NCBI RefSeq assembly: GCF_947507565.1
Contig: NC_089176.1
Coordinates: forward strand, 2,728,001 to 2,792,000
Source of the DNA: Oscarella lobularis
Lineage: Eukaryota; Porifera; Homoscleromorpha; Homosclerophorida; Oscarellidae
Direction of reading: 5' to 3'
Length of the DNA: 64,000 bases
Shown piece by piece: positions 27,203 to 42,200 of this stretch; within the stretch, counting starts at the first letter, position 1, and each line of letters opens with the position of its first letter. Position numbers and translations under genes: made by a program. The notes under the pieces were generated by a model. It saw only the letters and a program-made list of their open reading frames with translations, was not told the origin of the DNA and did no database searches.

Positions 27203-30200
27203 ATGGCGGAGAGATGGTCGAAAGCCATCGAAGCCCTGAAGGCTTCTTTTTCCGACGAATCGTCGAAGTAGGAAGCACGATAAATATACGAGCGACCTAG
27301 CAAATAGTTGTGGTCTCAATCAGGACGGAAAAGAAGCTCAAGCCGCAGGAAAAAATCCACCACATGAGCACGATATCGGAGCTCGTGTGTTCGCCTCCGA
27401 TGAGGTGAGTAGCGCGACGACGATCCCCCGAACGAACGGAACGTCGATTCTCCAAGATCGTCGCCGGACTTATTGAAGAACGCTTCGGCGACTTTGGACG
27501 CGCTTCTTCGCGGCGGATGCGACGACGCCAATTCGAGCGTTCGCCTCAATGCAAACGAATTTCTCAACAAATTGATTAAGGTGAGGTCTGAGAGAGGAGG
27601 GTTCGCGGAGCCGTCCGAAAGACTGCTTCTTTCCAACCAGACGTTGACGCCGTTTGCAGTCAATCGCATCTTGTGGGATCTCTTCAGGGAAATCAAACGG
27701 GTACACGCAGGGATCTTAATAATTTACTCCTTTTGAGCATTTTTTTCCCTCCCAGAATGGCTCTGCTAAATGCGTGAAGGCGGCTCTGTCCCGATTTGCC
27801 GATTTGTGCCATCTGATCAAGAGCAACAAATTGAGGTACACTTCAAAATTCAATATAATTTGACACGATCTCTTTTTCCCGCAGAGCTTACATCAATGTC
27901 ATTCTGCCTTGTCTTGCTCGCATGACAAAGCGTGATGACGAAGTTGTCCAGGTGTGACTGCTATGGCTAGCTAAGCATCCTTATCCACATCCAAGTTCTT
28001 ATGTCTTAAGGAATCTCTGACTACTGCAATGGCCAAATTGTGTCCGATTTTTTGCCCTCTCATGACTGACGGCGAATATCAGGTCGACTTCTAAATTCAC
28101 GTCCACCAATGAATCATTTTGTTTTTTTTTGGTGGCTCGTAGAGTTTGACGAAGAATTTTCTTGCAAAGTTGTCGTCGCCCATGACGACGGCAAGACGAA
28201 TGGCGGCCACGTCAATCGGTCTTCTCTGCCATTACGCGGAGAATCCACCGAAGCTGATTCACTTTGTAGTCGGCCACTTACTCAGTACGCATTTAGGAAA
28301 AGGATACAATGGACGAACCTAAGAGAGTGCCTTGCTTCTAGATTTGTCTTCGTCTTCCAATGGACAACCGCCGTCGATTCCGGCTCTCAATGGCGTTCTC
28401 ATGTGCTGTCGGCACGTCATTCCTGTTCTGACGGCGAGTCAGGGTCGTCAGAGTCGTCCCGTTAGCGTCGGCGACGAGACGTTTGATGAAGAAGTGACGG
28501 ATCGACACATACACCAGGTATATCAAGTCCTGTACTGTGTAGTACTCTACAACGTTTTTTTTACTACTTCGTATCTTTATAGCTCTATGCCCTGATGCTG
28601 CGCTGTACGAATCATCCCGATTCGAACGTTGTGACGACCGCTTTGGAGTCGCTTCACGCTCTGCTCGCGTCGCCGCCCGCCGCCCTGCTTCGCTTCATCA
28701 CGACGCCCTGTCTCAAAGCGCCCAGCGTTTCTCTCGACACCGACGCTCTTCCGACGAAGCTCGAAGAAACGATAATCGTCGCCGACGACGACAACGTCGT
28801 CGACGAGAACGAACCGACCATATTGGAGGGCGACGACGAAATGGACGCCGCGGCGGCCGTGGCAGCGGCGGCAGCGGCGACGACGGAAATCGACTACGAA
28901 GAAGAATCGCCGCTACCGGAACCGTCGTCCGAAGGCGAACTCAGCGAAACGGTGGAAGAGACGGAAGACGGCGAACCGGAATCAATCGTACCAGAATCGC
29001 CGACTCCGGAGCCGGAATTGAAATCGCTCGACGACGTGACGTCAACTTGGGACGAAAACGAGGACGTCTTCTCCGTTCGCGGCGGCGGCGGCGGCGTCGG
29101 TCAAGTGCCGGCGGAGGACATGGTGCCGCTGGTGCGATGCGTGCGTCGTCTCTGCTCCATGTTTCTGCTCTCCGGCGAAAGGGGTCAGATATTGGACGAG
29201 AGGGCGCGACGGCGCGTTCGCGTCAGCGTCAAGGCGCTCGCGCTCAAGTGCGTCGCCGCCGCGCTGAGTCTCTATCCGTCCGTGTTCTTTCTGCCCGTAA
29301 CGACGACGGCGACGGCGACGGAGCGTTCGTCGTCGTCGGACGAGTCGAGGAATTCCGTTCAGTACGTCGACGACGTTCTCTTGTACGTTTTTCACTCGGA
29401 TCAGGTTTTGCGCGGCGAGACGGCGGCGCTGGTGGGCAAGGCTATTTCGGCATTTCTTCAGACGAGCAGGTTTCGCCACAACGGTCATTCTTCTGGTACA
29501 GTTAACCGGTGTGTGCACTCTAGAGCAAACTATCAGCAGTGGGAGTCAAAGTTGTGCGACGAATTGAAGAGAGGTAAAAAGACCAATTGTATTTAGTATT
29601 TAGAAAACCGAACGAGTTTCTCTCTTCTTCTTCTAGAACGTTTGCCCTTGTCTCAACTTGTTCGTTTGCTTGTGTCGACCCTGCTCGACGAGCCGCCCGT
29701 GTGCAAAGTGGCGTGTAGCGCGTGCAAGGTCAGAGTTTGATTTTTCTCTTCTCGTTCTGGATATAAAGATTCTATTTTTCTATAGCAATGCTTGAACTTG
29801 TTGCTGTCCTGTAGCGACGCTCGTTTAGGTCTCGACTTGCTTCGCTCTCTTCTGAAAGTCAAGAGTTCGTCCTATTGGCTCGTTAAAGTGAGACGAATTC
29901 CGTTTCAACTACGCGCATCTTAACACGATTTTCTAGGTCGAATTAGCCGAGTCTCTGGCGATCGCGGACTATCGGTAAGGAGGTGGCGACTTTTTTTTTA
30001 TTGTAGGTATCTGATCCGCTTACAGTCTCGTCTCGTTTCTTCAAAATCAATTGGCCGGTTTATCAAAGACTTCGGTACGAAAAAAAATTACACGTTTGAT
30101 TTTGCACGTATCGCTCGTTCTTAGCCCGTTGATTTTCAACGTCAGACGATCGAGGTCCTATTAGAGTTTCTTCAGTCGGACGACGGAAGAGTTCGCCAGG

Positions 30201-33200
30201 CGGCTGCAGACGCCTTTGTAAAGTAAAATTAAATATTAAAACGCGATAGAACCTCAGTCCCAAGGCGAAGTAATCAACTGTCGTTGAATAGCGTCGTGCC
30301 GAGATTGTTTTATGCCGAATTGGATGGTGAAAAGGAAGCTATGCTGCAATTCGCCTCTAGTGAAACAGGTACGTTGTCGCGGTCTTGGCTTTGCGATGAC
30401 AGCAGCGTCTCGTCGCAGTCCTACGCAGTCTCAACGTTCAAGATTTGCCCTTCAATCGCTTCTTCAACAACCAGCTTCATCCGTTTCTCGAAGAAAGAGA
30501 CGAAAAAATTTCTCGTCAAACAGTGCAGAGAAATCTCTCTCGAATCGTTGCTCTGCTCACGTCGAAACTGACCCAGTTTCGCAACAAAAATTTCGTGGTT
30601 AGTATAATAGTAATCAGACGTAGGATGCAAAAAAATTGACACGTTGTCTTGTTTCTGTAGCTCGGCTGCTGCCGAACTTTGGCTCAACTAGCAAACACCT
30701 ATCCACCTCACAGACACCCTGATTCGTGGTCGTCTGCCGGCCAAATTTCGAAAACGTCAGCGGCACCGCTACTGACGCCGCGAAAGTCCGTACTTCGACC
30801 GTCCTCTCCAATGAAACCGTCGCCGTCGCCGCAGAAAACCCCCGGCGGCGGATCGCCTCGAAAGGGAACGTCGTCGACGGGCGAGAGCGGAAAATCGGGC
30901 TTGTCTCTATCGATATCGTTTCCCCTCTTCAAACTCCCCGTGAAGAAAGCGTCGCCCAGCGTCACGCCGTCGGCGGCTCAGGCGAAGATTTCGAAAAGCG
31001 TTAAAGCGGACGAAGCGTCGTCGCTGTTGACGTCGGAGATTGATTCCGAGAAGGACGACGATGCGGCGGCGGCGGCGGCGTCTCAAGTCCACTACGACGG
31101 TCCGCTCGCCGCTCTTCTCTGCTTGATGACGTCGTCGCCCATCGCATTGGATCTGATCGCTCAGAAGGACATGTTGACGACGTATAGTCGACTCATTTTC
31201 AGTCGAGGTCGACAATCGTCGTCGACTTCCGCCGATTCGTGGTCCGCAATTCAAGACAAGACTCTCGTTCCGTTTATCGAGGAGTATTTTGTTCATTTGA
31301 TGAGGTGAGAATATTTGCTTATATATATATATATATATATATTCGCCGCGTTTTATTTCTTTCTGTAGAATTCTTCGCGTTATAGTCTACGTCGTCGAGA
31401 AGAAAGATCCCCAGCATCCGGAGCCGTCCAAAATGAAGGAAAAGCTTCTCGGACCGTTGACTCAAGTCGGTTCCGGCGGACTAACACCGCGGAAGAAGTC
31501 GATGAAAACGCCCGAAAAGGAGACGCCCGGAAAAGGAGCCGACGGCGAAAAGACGCCCGGCACACCGTCGAAAACCGAATCCGACGCCGGCGGCGGCGGC
31601 GGCAAAGAAAGTCAAGCGATCGGGTGGTTTTCTCATCTTTCTCTCTATTGCAGTCTTTGGAGAATCCTCAAGGGCGTCTACGCAAATCATCAAGTTAGAA
31701 ACGCGATTTCTCCTTGCGATTGACTGTTTCACGTGCGCGGCGTAGACCGACATTGACGAGACCGAAATGACGAAATTCTCTGCTTTTCTGAAGGCGTCTT
31801 TAGAGAGCCTCGCCTTGCTCGTAGAGCTCGCCGGACTGAGCGACATCGGCAAGGTCGGTCACAGAGGACTGTTGATAATAGCAGCTGCAATAATTTTCTA
31901 ACAACCTTAGATGGCCGAAGAGCTGACGAAGTACTTGCACGTCTGCACTCGTCACTGCCCAGGCGCCACCTTTCTTTGTCTTGAAAAGGTATGCTACAGA
32001 TCCGATTTGATGAAATTTTCGTCTTGATACTTATAATGAATCTTTGTTCATTTTTAGTTGCTCAATGCTCTCTTCGGGGCGAATACGGCCGGCCAACGGG
32101 GAAAGGTCGCCGGCGGAAAATCGTCGTCGGCGACGAAAGTCGTGTCGGCGGAGGAGTCGTTCTATTCGGTTTGCTTCAGTGAACCCGAGGCTTGCTTTGA
32201 GGCGGCAATCGAGCGCGTTCGCAGCGTCAAAGAACATTACGACGAGGTGGAAGCGAAGAAAAATCTGTACGTTCTCCGTCTCTCCGTAGTGCATTTGACT
32301 ATCTGTCTGTCTACTTGGAGCAGGGCGGTAAAGGGGCCCAGACGGAGAGTGGAATCGTTTCTGTTTACGGGACGTCCTGACATAGTTAGTTCGTCGATGG
32401 GGAAAAACTCTCTTCGCTTTTGACATTTTCTGCTCTAGACACCGGTCATGAAGTACATTGGGCTGTTTGAGCCGCTCGTCATACGAGCGATGAAGATGTA
32501 CGCAGCGACGGCGCGGAAGCATCTGCAGAAACGCGTGCTCGTCCTGCTCATTCAACTCGTTCGACTACGAGTCAATTACTCTATGCTCGACAGCGAGCAG
32601 GTAAAGAGGAAATAGATCAATAGATCAGGACCGTCTCGCAGCTGTGTCTCTCCGCAGGCCTTTTTGAGATTTATATATGATCAATTAGAGAAAGCAGACG
32701 AAGGATATTTCAAGTAGAGCGACGACCTATTGAAAATTTGACGCGTCACAATTTTTTCCCCGTAGAGGAAACAACGATCTTCTTCTTCACGCGTTTCATT
32801 TTCTGACCCTTCTATCAAACAGTCGTCAGCGCGACACGGTTGTAACGACGTCGCGCGTTCTTCAGCTTTCCAGCGGTCTAATGGCCAGTCTCCAAGACTC
32901 CGACAGCAGTAAGAAGTAAAAGGCCTAGCAGTGATCACACAAACATTCTTTTTTTTTCCAGTTCTTTCCGCGTTGAAGCCCGTCGTGTCCGATCTCTTCC
33001 TAGCGAGGCAATATCCGCGCTCGAGTGCTCAGCTCGCCGGTGAACTGGAAGCGCAGCAAGACGTCGTTCTCTCCCTGCTAGCGCGTCTAATAAATCACCA
33101 CGAGGTACGTCGGAAGAACGAGTCTCCGCGTTTTAATTTTCCTCTTTTAGGCCATTCTTCTCATTGTAACCGTGCTCGACAGCTCGTCGCGGCTCGACGG

Positions 33201-36200
33201 TAAAAAGTGGCGCGAACGCTCCGTCGCCGCTTTCGAGGCGCTGCAGTTGAAAATAAGCAGCGATAAGGTAAAAATTTGTTTACGCATCAGAGTCCAGGCG
33301 TCGATGATCCTTTATGTAGTATTGCGTCACTGAAGAGAAGCACTTCTTGATTCTAAACTTGTTGTTTGCGTCGTTTTCTCCGTCGTGTTTCCGACCCGCC
33401 GATCGCCTGTTCTACATTCTGCTGCGCGAACCTCCGGTTCAAGTTCGTAGGCTCGTCGCGCGAATTTATTATTTAAACGTTATTGGCCTTAGGACGCGTC
33501 GAAACTTTTGACGTGGCTAGCACTTTTCGTCGCGACTTTGGAAGTCGCCTTGGCCGTTCTTCCCGGTCAGCAATTCATCGATAAATTTCAGTCTTGTTGC
33601 GAAACGATCGAAAGGCCCTGGTGGATGAAATCAGAAACGAATTCAAAGGTAGAAAGAAAGAAAAAAAAAACGGTCTAAATTCTTTTGAATTTCTTAACTA
33701 GCAACAATTATTAACGAGATTCCTTCTTGGCATTGTGTCTGTCCTCATCGAAGCCGTTCATTCGTCATTTAAACCGATGCCCGATCTCTTCTATCGTCTT
33801 TTGTATCGATTCCTTATCGTCACGTCGCTTCTCTTCAAACGTAACGAATACACTGAACATTATTCAATTTTTATATATTGCTTTTTTCCTCCTGAAGGGG
33901 ATCTTAAAGAAGCGGTGCTGACGGACGATGCGTGCGAGAGTCTCGTCAAGGATCTCAGCGCTCGGCTCTTTCTGCTTCTCCTTCGTCGACCGATGCTCGT
34001 CGTCGGTTGGTGCGCCGTCACCGCGGCGCTCGGCTATCACTCCGAGTGGTGGGACTTTTTGATGACGCCCGAGGCGCTGTCGAGACCGTCGTCGCCGTGC
34101 GACGAAGCCAAGTCGATCGACGCTTCGATGATCAACGACGCGTTCAAGTGCACGACCTTGTCGATGCAATTGGTTCAGACTGCGTCGCTCGTCTTTCGAT
34201 CAAAACTGCTGGTGAGCGAGCCCTGAGTCGAACGGTATACCTGATATGAATACGTGTCTTTTGCAGTGTGAAGTGGCTGATGTTTTTTCTACTGCGTCGG
34301 AAAGCGTTGCTAGTTTCGTGCAGAACTATTCGCTGGAGTTGTGTCTTCTCAGCGATGAGCCACCGGTTGAGACGTTTCTAAGGTAACCACGAGCCGTTTT
34401 TCCTTCTCTTATATATACGAATTGTCAATTAATTAAGATCGGTCAGTGGCTCGTTTCCCGTCATGGAGACATTTATCAGATCTCTCTTCGTTCAAATGAG
34501 GGGAGCGACGGTAGGTTTTTTCACTGACGTTAGTCCGCTATTTAATATTTAGGCCCTCAATTTATTTTTTAGGCTCTTAGAATCAAAGTTTAGGCCCTGA
34601 ATTTATTATTTAGGCCCTTAGAATCAAGGTTTAGGCCCTCATTTTATTATTTAGGCCCTCAGAATCAAAGTTTAGGCCTTGAATTTATTATTTAGGCCCT
34701 TAGAATCAAGGCTTAGGCTCTGAATTTATTATTTAGGCCCTTAGAATCAAGGTTTAGGCCCTCAATTTATTATTTAGGCCCTCAGAATCAAAGTTTAGGC
34801 CCTGAATTTATTGTTTAGGCACTTAGAATCAAAGTTTAGGTCCTCAATTTATTTTGTAGGCCCTTAGAATCAAAGTTTAGGCCCTCAATTTATTTTGTAG
34901 GTCCTTAGAATCAAAGTTTAGGCCCTCAATTTATTTTTTAGGCTCTTATAATCAAAGTTTAGGCCTCGAATTTATTATTTAGGCCCTTAGAATCAAGGTT
35001 TAGGCTCTGAATTTATTATTTAGGCCCTTAGAATCAAGGTTTAGGCCCCCAATTTATTATTTACGCCCTCAGAATCAAAGTTTAGGCCCTGAATTTATTA
35101 TTTAGGCACTTAGAATCAAAGTTTAGGACCTGAATTTATTATTTAGGCACTTAGAATCAAAGTTTAGGCCCTCAATTTATTATTTAGGCTCTCAGAATCA
35201 AAGTTTAGGCTCTGAATTTATTATTTAGGCACTTAGAATCAAAGTCTAGGCCCTGAATTTATTTTGTAGGCCCTTAGAATCAAAATTTAGGCCCTGAATT
35301 TATTATTTAGGCCCTTAGAATCAAAGTTTAGGCCCTGAATTTATTATTTAGGCCTTTAGAATCAAAGTTTAGGCCTTGAATTTATTATTTAGGCCCTTAG
35401 AATCAAAGTTTAGTCCTTCAATTTATTATTTAGAATCTTAGAATCAAAGTTTAGGCCCTCAATTTATTTTTAGGCTCTTAGAATCAAAGTTTAGGCCCTC
35501 AATTTATTTTTAGGCCCTTAGAATCAAAGTTTAGGCCCTCAATTTATTTTTTAGGCCCTTAGAATCAAAATTTAGGCCCTGAATTTATTATTTAGGCCTT
35601 AGAATCAATGTCTAGGCCCTCAATTTATTATTTAGGCTCTCAGAATCAAAGTTTAGGCCCTCAATTTATTATCTAGGCCCTTAGAATCAAGGTTTAGGCC
35701 CTCATTTTATTATTTAGGCCCTCAGAATCAAAGTTTAGGCCTTGAATTTATTATTTAGGCCCTTAGAATCAAGGCTTAGGCTCTGAATTTATTATTTAGG
35801 CCCTTAGAATCAAGGTTTAGGCCCTCAATTTATTATTTAGGCCCTCAGAATCAAAGTTTAGGCCCTGAATTTTTTATTTAGGCCTTAGAATCAAGGTTTA
35901 GGCCCTGAAGTTATTATTTAGGCCCTTAGAATCAAAGTTTAGGCCCTCAATTTATTATTTAGGCTCTCAGAATCAAAGTTTAGGCCCTGAATTTATTATT
36001 TAGGCCCTCAGAATCAAAGTTTAGGCCCTCAATTTATTATTTAGGCCCTTAGAATCAAAGTTTAGGCCCTCAATTTATTATTTAGGTCCTTAGAATCAAG
36101 GTTTAGGCCCTCAATTTATTATTTACGCCCTCAGAATCAAAGTTTAGGCCCTGAATTTATTATTTAGGCACTTAGAATCAAAGTTTAGGACCTGAATTTA

Positions 36201-39200
36201 TTATTTAGGCACTTAGAATCAAAGTTTAGGCCCTCAATTTATTATTTAGGCTCTCAGAATCAAAATTTAGGCCCTGAATTTATTATTTAGGCCTTAGAAT
36301 CAATGTTTAGGCCCTCAATTTATTATGGCCCTTAGAATCAAGGTTTAGGCTCTCATTTTATTATTTAGGCCCTCAGAATCAAAGTTTAGGCCTTGAATTT
36401 ATTATTTAGGCCCTTAGAATCAAGGCTTAGGCTCTGAATTTATTATTTAGGCCCTTAGAATCAAGGTTTAGGCCCTCAATTTATTATTTAGGCCCTCAGA
36501 ATCAAAGTTTAGGCCCTGAATTTATTGTTTAGGCACTTAGAATCAAAGTTTAGGCCCTCAATTTATTTTGTAGGCCCTTAGAATCAAAGGTTAGGCCCTC
36601 AATTTATATTTTAGGCTCTTAGAATCAAAGTTTAGGCCCTCAATTTATTTTGTAGGTCCTTAGAATCAAAGTTTAGGCCCTCAATTTATTTTTTAGGCTC
36701 TTATAATCAAAGTTTAGGCCTCGAATTTATTATTTAGGCCCTTAGAATCAAGGTTTAGGCTCTGAATTTATTATTTAGGCCCTTAGAATCAAAGTTTAGG
36801 CCCTGAATTTTTTATTTAGGCCTTAGAATCAAGGTTTAGGCCCTCAATTTATTATTTAGGCCCTCAGAATCAAAGTTTAGGCCCTGAATTTTTTATTTAG
36901 GCCTTAGAATCAAAGTTTAGGCCTTGAATTTATTATTTAGGCCCTTAGAATCAAAGTTTAGTCCTTCAATTTATTATTTAGAATCTTAGAATCAAAGTTT
37001 AGGCCCTCAATTTATTTTTAGGCTCTTAGAATCAAAGTTTAGGCCCTCAATTTATTTTTAGGCCCTTAGAATCAAAGTTTAGGCCCTCAATTTATTTTTT
37101 AGGCCCTTAGAATCAAAATTTAGGCCCTGAATTTATTATTTAGGCCTTAGAATCAATGTCTAGGCCCTCAATTTATTATTTAGGCTCTCAGAATCAAAGT
37201 TTAGGCCCTCAATTTATTATCTAGGCCCTTAGAATCAAGGTTTAGGCCCTCATTTTATTATTTAGGTCCTCAGAATCAAAGTTTAGGCCTTGAATTTATT
37301 ATTTAGGCCCTTAGAATCAAGGTTTAGGCCCTGAAGTTATTATTTAGGCCTTAGAATCAAGGTTTAGGCCCTGAAGTTATTATTTAGGCCCTTAGAATCA
37401 AAGTTTAGGCCCTCAATTTATTATTTAGGCTCTCAGAATCAAAGTTTAGGCCCTGAATTTATTATTTAGGCCCTCAGAATCAAAGTTTAGGCCCTCAATT
37501 TATTATTTAGGCCCTTAGAATCAAAGTTTAGGCCCTCAATTTATTATTTAGGTCCTTAGAATCAAGGTTTAGGCCCTCAATTTATTATTTACGCCCTCAG
37601 AATCAAAGTTTAGGCCCTGAATTTATTACTTAGGCTCTCAGAATCAAAGTTTAGGCCCTGAATTTATTATTTAGGCACTTAGAATCAAAGTTTAGGACCT
37701 GAATTTATTATTTAGGCACTTAGAATCAAAGTTTAGGCCCTCAATTTATTATTTAGGCTCTCAGAATCAAAATTTAGGCCCTGAATTTATTATTTAGGCC
37801 TTAGAATCAATGTTTAGGCCCTCAATTTATTATGGCCCTTAGAATCAAGGTTTAGGCTCTCATTTTATTATTTAGGCCCTCAGAATCAAAGTTTAGGCCT
37901 TGAATTTATTATTTAGGCTCTTAGAATCAAGGCTTAGGCTCTGAATTTATTATTTAGGCCCTTAGAATCAAGGTTTAGGCCCTCAATTTATTATTTAGGC
38001 CCTCAGAATCAAAGTTTAGGCCCTGAATTTTTATTTAGGTCTTAGAATTAAGGTTTAGGCCCTGAATTTATTATTTAGGCACTTAGAATCAAAGTTTAGG
38101 CCTTAAATTTATTATTTAGGCTCTCAGAATCAAAATTTAGGCCCTAAATTTATTATTTAGGCCTTAGAATCAATGTTTAGGCCCTCAATTTATTATGGCC
38201 CTTAGAATCAAGGTTTAGGCTCTCATTTTATTATTTAGGCCCTCAGAATCAAAGTTTAGGCCCTCAATTTATTATTTAGGCCCTTAGAATCAAGGCTTAG
38301 GCTCTGAATTTATTATTTAGGCCCTTAGAATCAAGGTTTAGGCCCTCAATTTATTATTTAGGCCCTTAGAATCAAGGCTTAGGCTCTGAATTTATTATTT
38401 AGGCTCTTAGAATCAAAGTTTAGGCCTTGAATTTATTATTTAGGCTCTTAGAATCAAGGCTTAGGCTCTGAATTTTTTATTTAGGCCTTAGAATCAAGGT
38501 TTAGGCCCTGAAGTTATTATTTAGGCCCTCAGAATCAAAATTTAGGCCCTCAATTTATTATTTAGGCCCTCAGAATCAAAGTTTAGGCCCTCAATTTATT
38601 ATTTAGGCCCTTAGAATCAAAATTTAGGCCCTCAATTTAATATTTAGGCCCTTAGAATCAAAGTTTAGGCCCTCAATTTATTTTAAGCCTTTAGAATCAA
38701 AGTTTAGGTCCACAATTTATTATTTAAGCTCTCAGAATCAAAATTTAGGCCCTCAATTTATTTCTTAAGCACTTAGAATCAAAGTTTAGGCCCTGAATTT
38801 ATTATTTAGGCTCTCAGAATCAAAGTTTAGCCCCTGAATTTATTATTTAGGCCCTTTGAATCAAAGTTTAGGCCCTGAATTTATTATTTAGGCACTTAGA
38901 ATCAAAGTCTAGGCCCTCAATTTATTTTGTAGGCCCTTAGAATCAAAATTTAGTCCCTGATTTTATTATTTAGGCACTTAGAATCAAAGTTTAGGCCCTC
39001 AATTTATTATTTAGGCTCTCAGAATCAAAATTTAGGCCCTGAATTTATTATTTAGGCCTTAGAATCAATGTTTAGGCCCTCAATTTATTATGGCCCTTAG
39101 AATCAAGGTTTAGGCTCTCATTTTATTATTTAGGCCCTCAGAATCAAAATTTAGGCCTTGAATTTATTATTTAGGCCCTTAGAATCAAGGCTTAGGCTCT

Positions 39201-42200
39201 GAATTTATTATTTAGGCCCTTAGAATCAAGGTTTACGCCCTCAATTTATTATTTAGACCTCAGAATCAAAGTTTAGGCCCTGAATTTTTATTTAGGTCTT
39301 AGAATTAAGGTTTAGGCCCTGAAGTTATTATTTAGGCCCTTAGAATCAAAGTTTAGGCCCTCAATTTATTATTTAGGCTCTCAGAATCAGAGTTTAGGCC
39401 CTGAATTTATTATTTAGGCCCTCACAATCAAAGTTTAGGCCCTGAATTTATTATTAAGGCCCTTTGAATCAAAGTTTAGGCCCTGAATTTATTATTTAGG
39501 CACTTAGAATCAAAGTCTAGGCCCTCAATTTATTTTGTAGGCCCTTAGAATCAAAATTTAGTTCCTGATTTTATTATTTAGGCCCTTAGAATCAAAGTTT
39601 AGGCCCTCAATTTATTATTTAGGCCCTTAGAATCAAAGTTTAGGCCCTCAATTTATTATTTAGGCTTTTAGAATCAAAATTTAGGCCTTCAATTTAATAT
39701 TTAGGCCCTTAGAATCAAAGTTTAGGCCCTCAATTTATTTTAAGTCCTTAGAATCAAAATTTAGGCCCTGAATTTATTATTTAGGCCTTAGAATCAATGT
39801 TTAGGTCCACAATTTATTATTTAGGCTCTCAGAATCAAAATTTAGGCCCTCAATTTATTTTTTAAGCACTTAGAATCAAAGTTTAGGCCCTGAATTTATT
39901 ATTTAGGCTCTTGGAATCAAAGTTTAGGCCCTGAATTTATTATTTAGGCCCTCAGAATCAAAGTTTAGGCCCTGAATTTTTATTTAGGTCTTAGAATTAA
40001 GGTTTAGGCCCTGAAGTTATTATTTAGGCCCTTAGAATCAAAGTTTAGGCCCTCAATTTATTATTTAGGCTCTCAGAATCAGAGTTTAGGCGCTGAATTT
40101 ATTATTTAGGCCCTCAGAATCAAAGTTTAGGCCCTCAATTTATTATTTAGGCCCTCAGAATCAAAGTTTAGGCCTTAAATTTATTATTTAGGCCCTTAGA
40201 ATCAAAATTTAGGCCCTGAATTTATTATTTAGGCCTTTAGAATCAAAGTTTAGACCCTGAAATTATTATTTAGGCACTTAGAATCAAAGTTTAGGCCTTA
40301 AATTTATTATTTAGGCCCTTAGAATCAAAATTTAGGCCCTGATATTATTATTTAGGCCTTAGAATCAATGTTTAGGCCCTCAATTTATTATTTAGGCTCT
40401 CAGAATCAAAGTTTAGGCCCTGAATTTATTATTTAGGCACTCAGAATCAAAATTTAGGCCCTGAATTTATTATTTACGCTCTTAGAATCAAGGTTTAGGC
40501 CCTCAATTTATTATTTAGACCCTTAGAATGAAGGTTTAGGCCCTCAATTTATTATTTAGGCCCTCAGAATCAAAGTTTAGGCCCTGAATTTATTTTAAGC
40601 CCTTAGAATCAAGGTTTAGGCCCTCAATTTATTATTTAGGCTCTTAGAATCAAAATTTAGGCCTTGAATTTATTATTTAGGCCCTTAGAATCAAAGTTTA
40701 GTCCTTCAATTTATTATTTAGAATCTTAGAATCAAAGTTTAGGCCCTCAATTTATTTTTAGGCTCTTAGAATCAAAGTTTAGGCCCTCAATTTATTTTTA
40801 GGCCCTTAGAATCAAAGTTTAGGCCCTCAATTTATTATTTAGGCTCTTAGAATCAAGGTTTAGGCCCTCAATTTATTATTTAGGCCCTCAGAATCAAAGT
40901 TTAGGCCTTCAATTTATTATTTAGAATCTTAGAATCAAAGTTTAGGCCCTCAATTTATTTTTCAGGCTCTTAGAATCAAAATTTAGGCCCTGAATTTATT
41001 ATTTTGGCCTTAGAATCAATGTTTAGGCTCTCAATTTATTATCTAGGCCCTTAGAATCAAGGTTTAGGCCCTCATTTTATTATTTAGGCCCTTAGAATCA
41101 AAGTTTAGGCCTTGAATTTATTATTTAGGCTCTTAGAATCAAGGCTTAGGCTCTGAATTTATTATTTATGCCCTTAGAATCAAGGTTTAGGCCCTCAATT
41201 TATTATTTAGGCTCTCAGAATCAAAATTAGGCCCTCAATTTATTTTTTAAGCACTTAGAATCAAAGTTTAGGCCCTTAGAATCAAGGTTTAGGCCCTCAA
41301 TTTATTATTTAGGCCCTCAGAATCAAAGTTTAGGCCCTGAATTTATTATTTAGGCACTTACAATCAAAGTCTAGGCCCTCAATTTATTTTGTAGGCCCTT
41401 AGAATCAAAATTTAGTCCTTGAATTTATTATTTAGGCCCTCAGAATCAAAGTTTAGGCCCTGAATTTTTTATTTAGGCCTTAGAATCAAGGTTTAGGCCC
41501 TGAAGTTATTATTTAGGCCCTTAGAATCAAAGTTTAGGCCCTCAATTTATTATTTAGGCTCTCAGAATCAAAGTTTAGGCCCTGAATTTATTATTTAGGC
41601 CCTCAGAATCAAAGTTTAGGCCCTCAATTCATTATTTAGGCCCTTAGAATCAAAGTTTAGGCCCTCAATTTATTATTTAGGCCCTTAGAATCAAAGTTTA
41701 GTCCCTGAGTTTATTATTGAGGCCTTTAGAATCAAAGTTTAGGCCCTCAATTTATTATTTAGGCCCTTAGAATCAAAGTTTAGGCCCTCAATTTATTTTT
41801 CAGGCTCTTAGAATCAAAATTTAGGCCCTGAATTTATTATTTTGGCCTTAGAATCAATGTTTAGGCTCTCAATTTATTATCTAGGCCCTTAGAATCAAGG
41901 TTTAGGCCCTCATTTTATTATTTAGGCCCTTAGAATCAATGTTTAGGCTCTCAATTTATTATCTAGGCCCTTAGAATCAAGGCTTAGGCTCTGAATTTAT
42001 TATTTATGCCCTTAGAATCAAGGTTTAGGCCCTCAATTTATTATTTAGGCCCTCAGAATCAAAGTTTAGGCCCTGAATTTTTTATTTAGGTCTTAGAATC
42101 AAGGTTTATGCCCTGAAGTTATTATTTAGGCCCTTAGAATCAAAGTTTAGGCCCTCAATTTATTATTTAGGCTCTCAGAATCAAAATTTAGGCCCTCAAT

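Noticed and set aside
29042..29518. Long open frames on both strands across the huntingtin coding region
   Set aside because: They are side effects of GC-rich, CG-codon-rich coding sequence; only the plus frame matches huntingtin and joins neighbouring exons.
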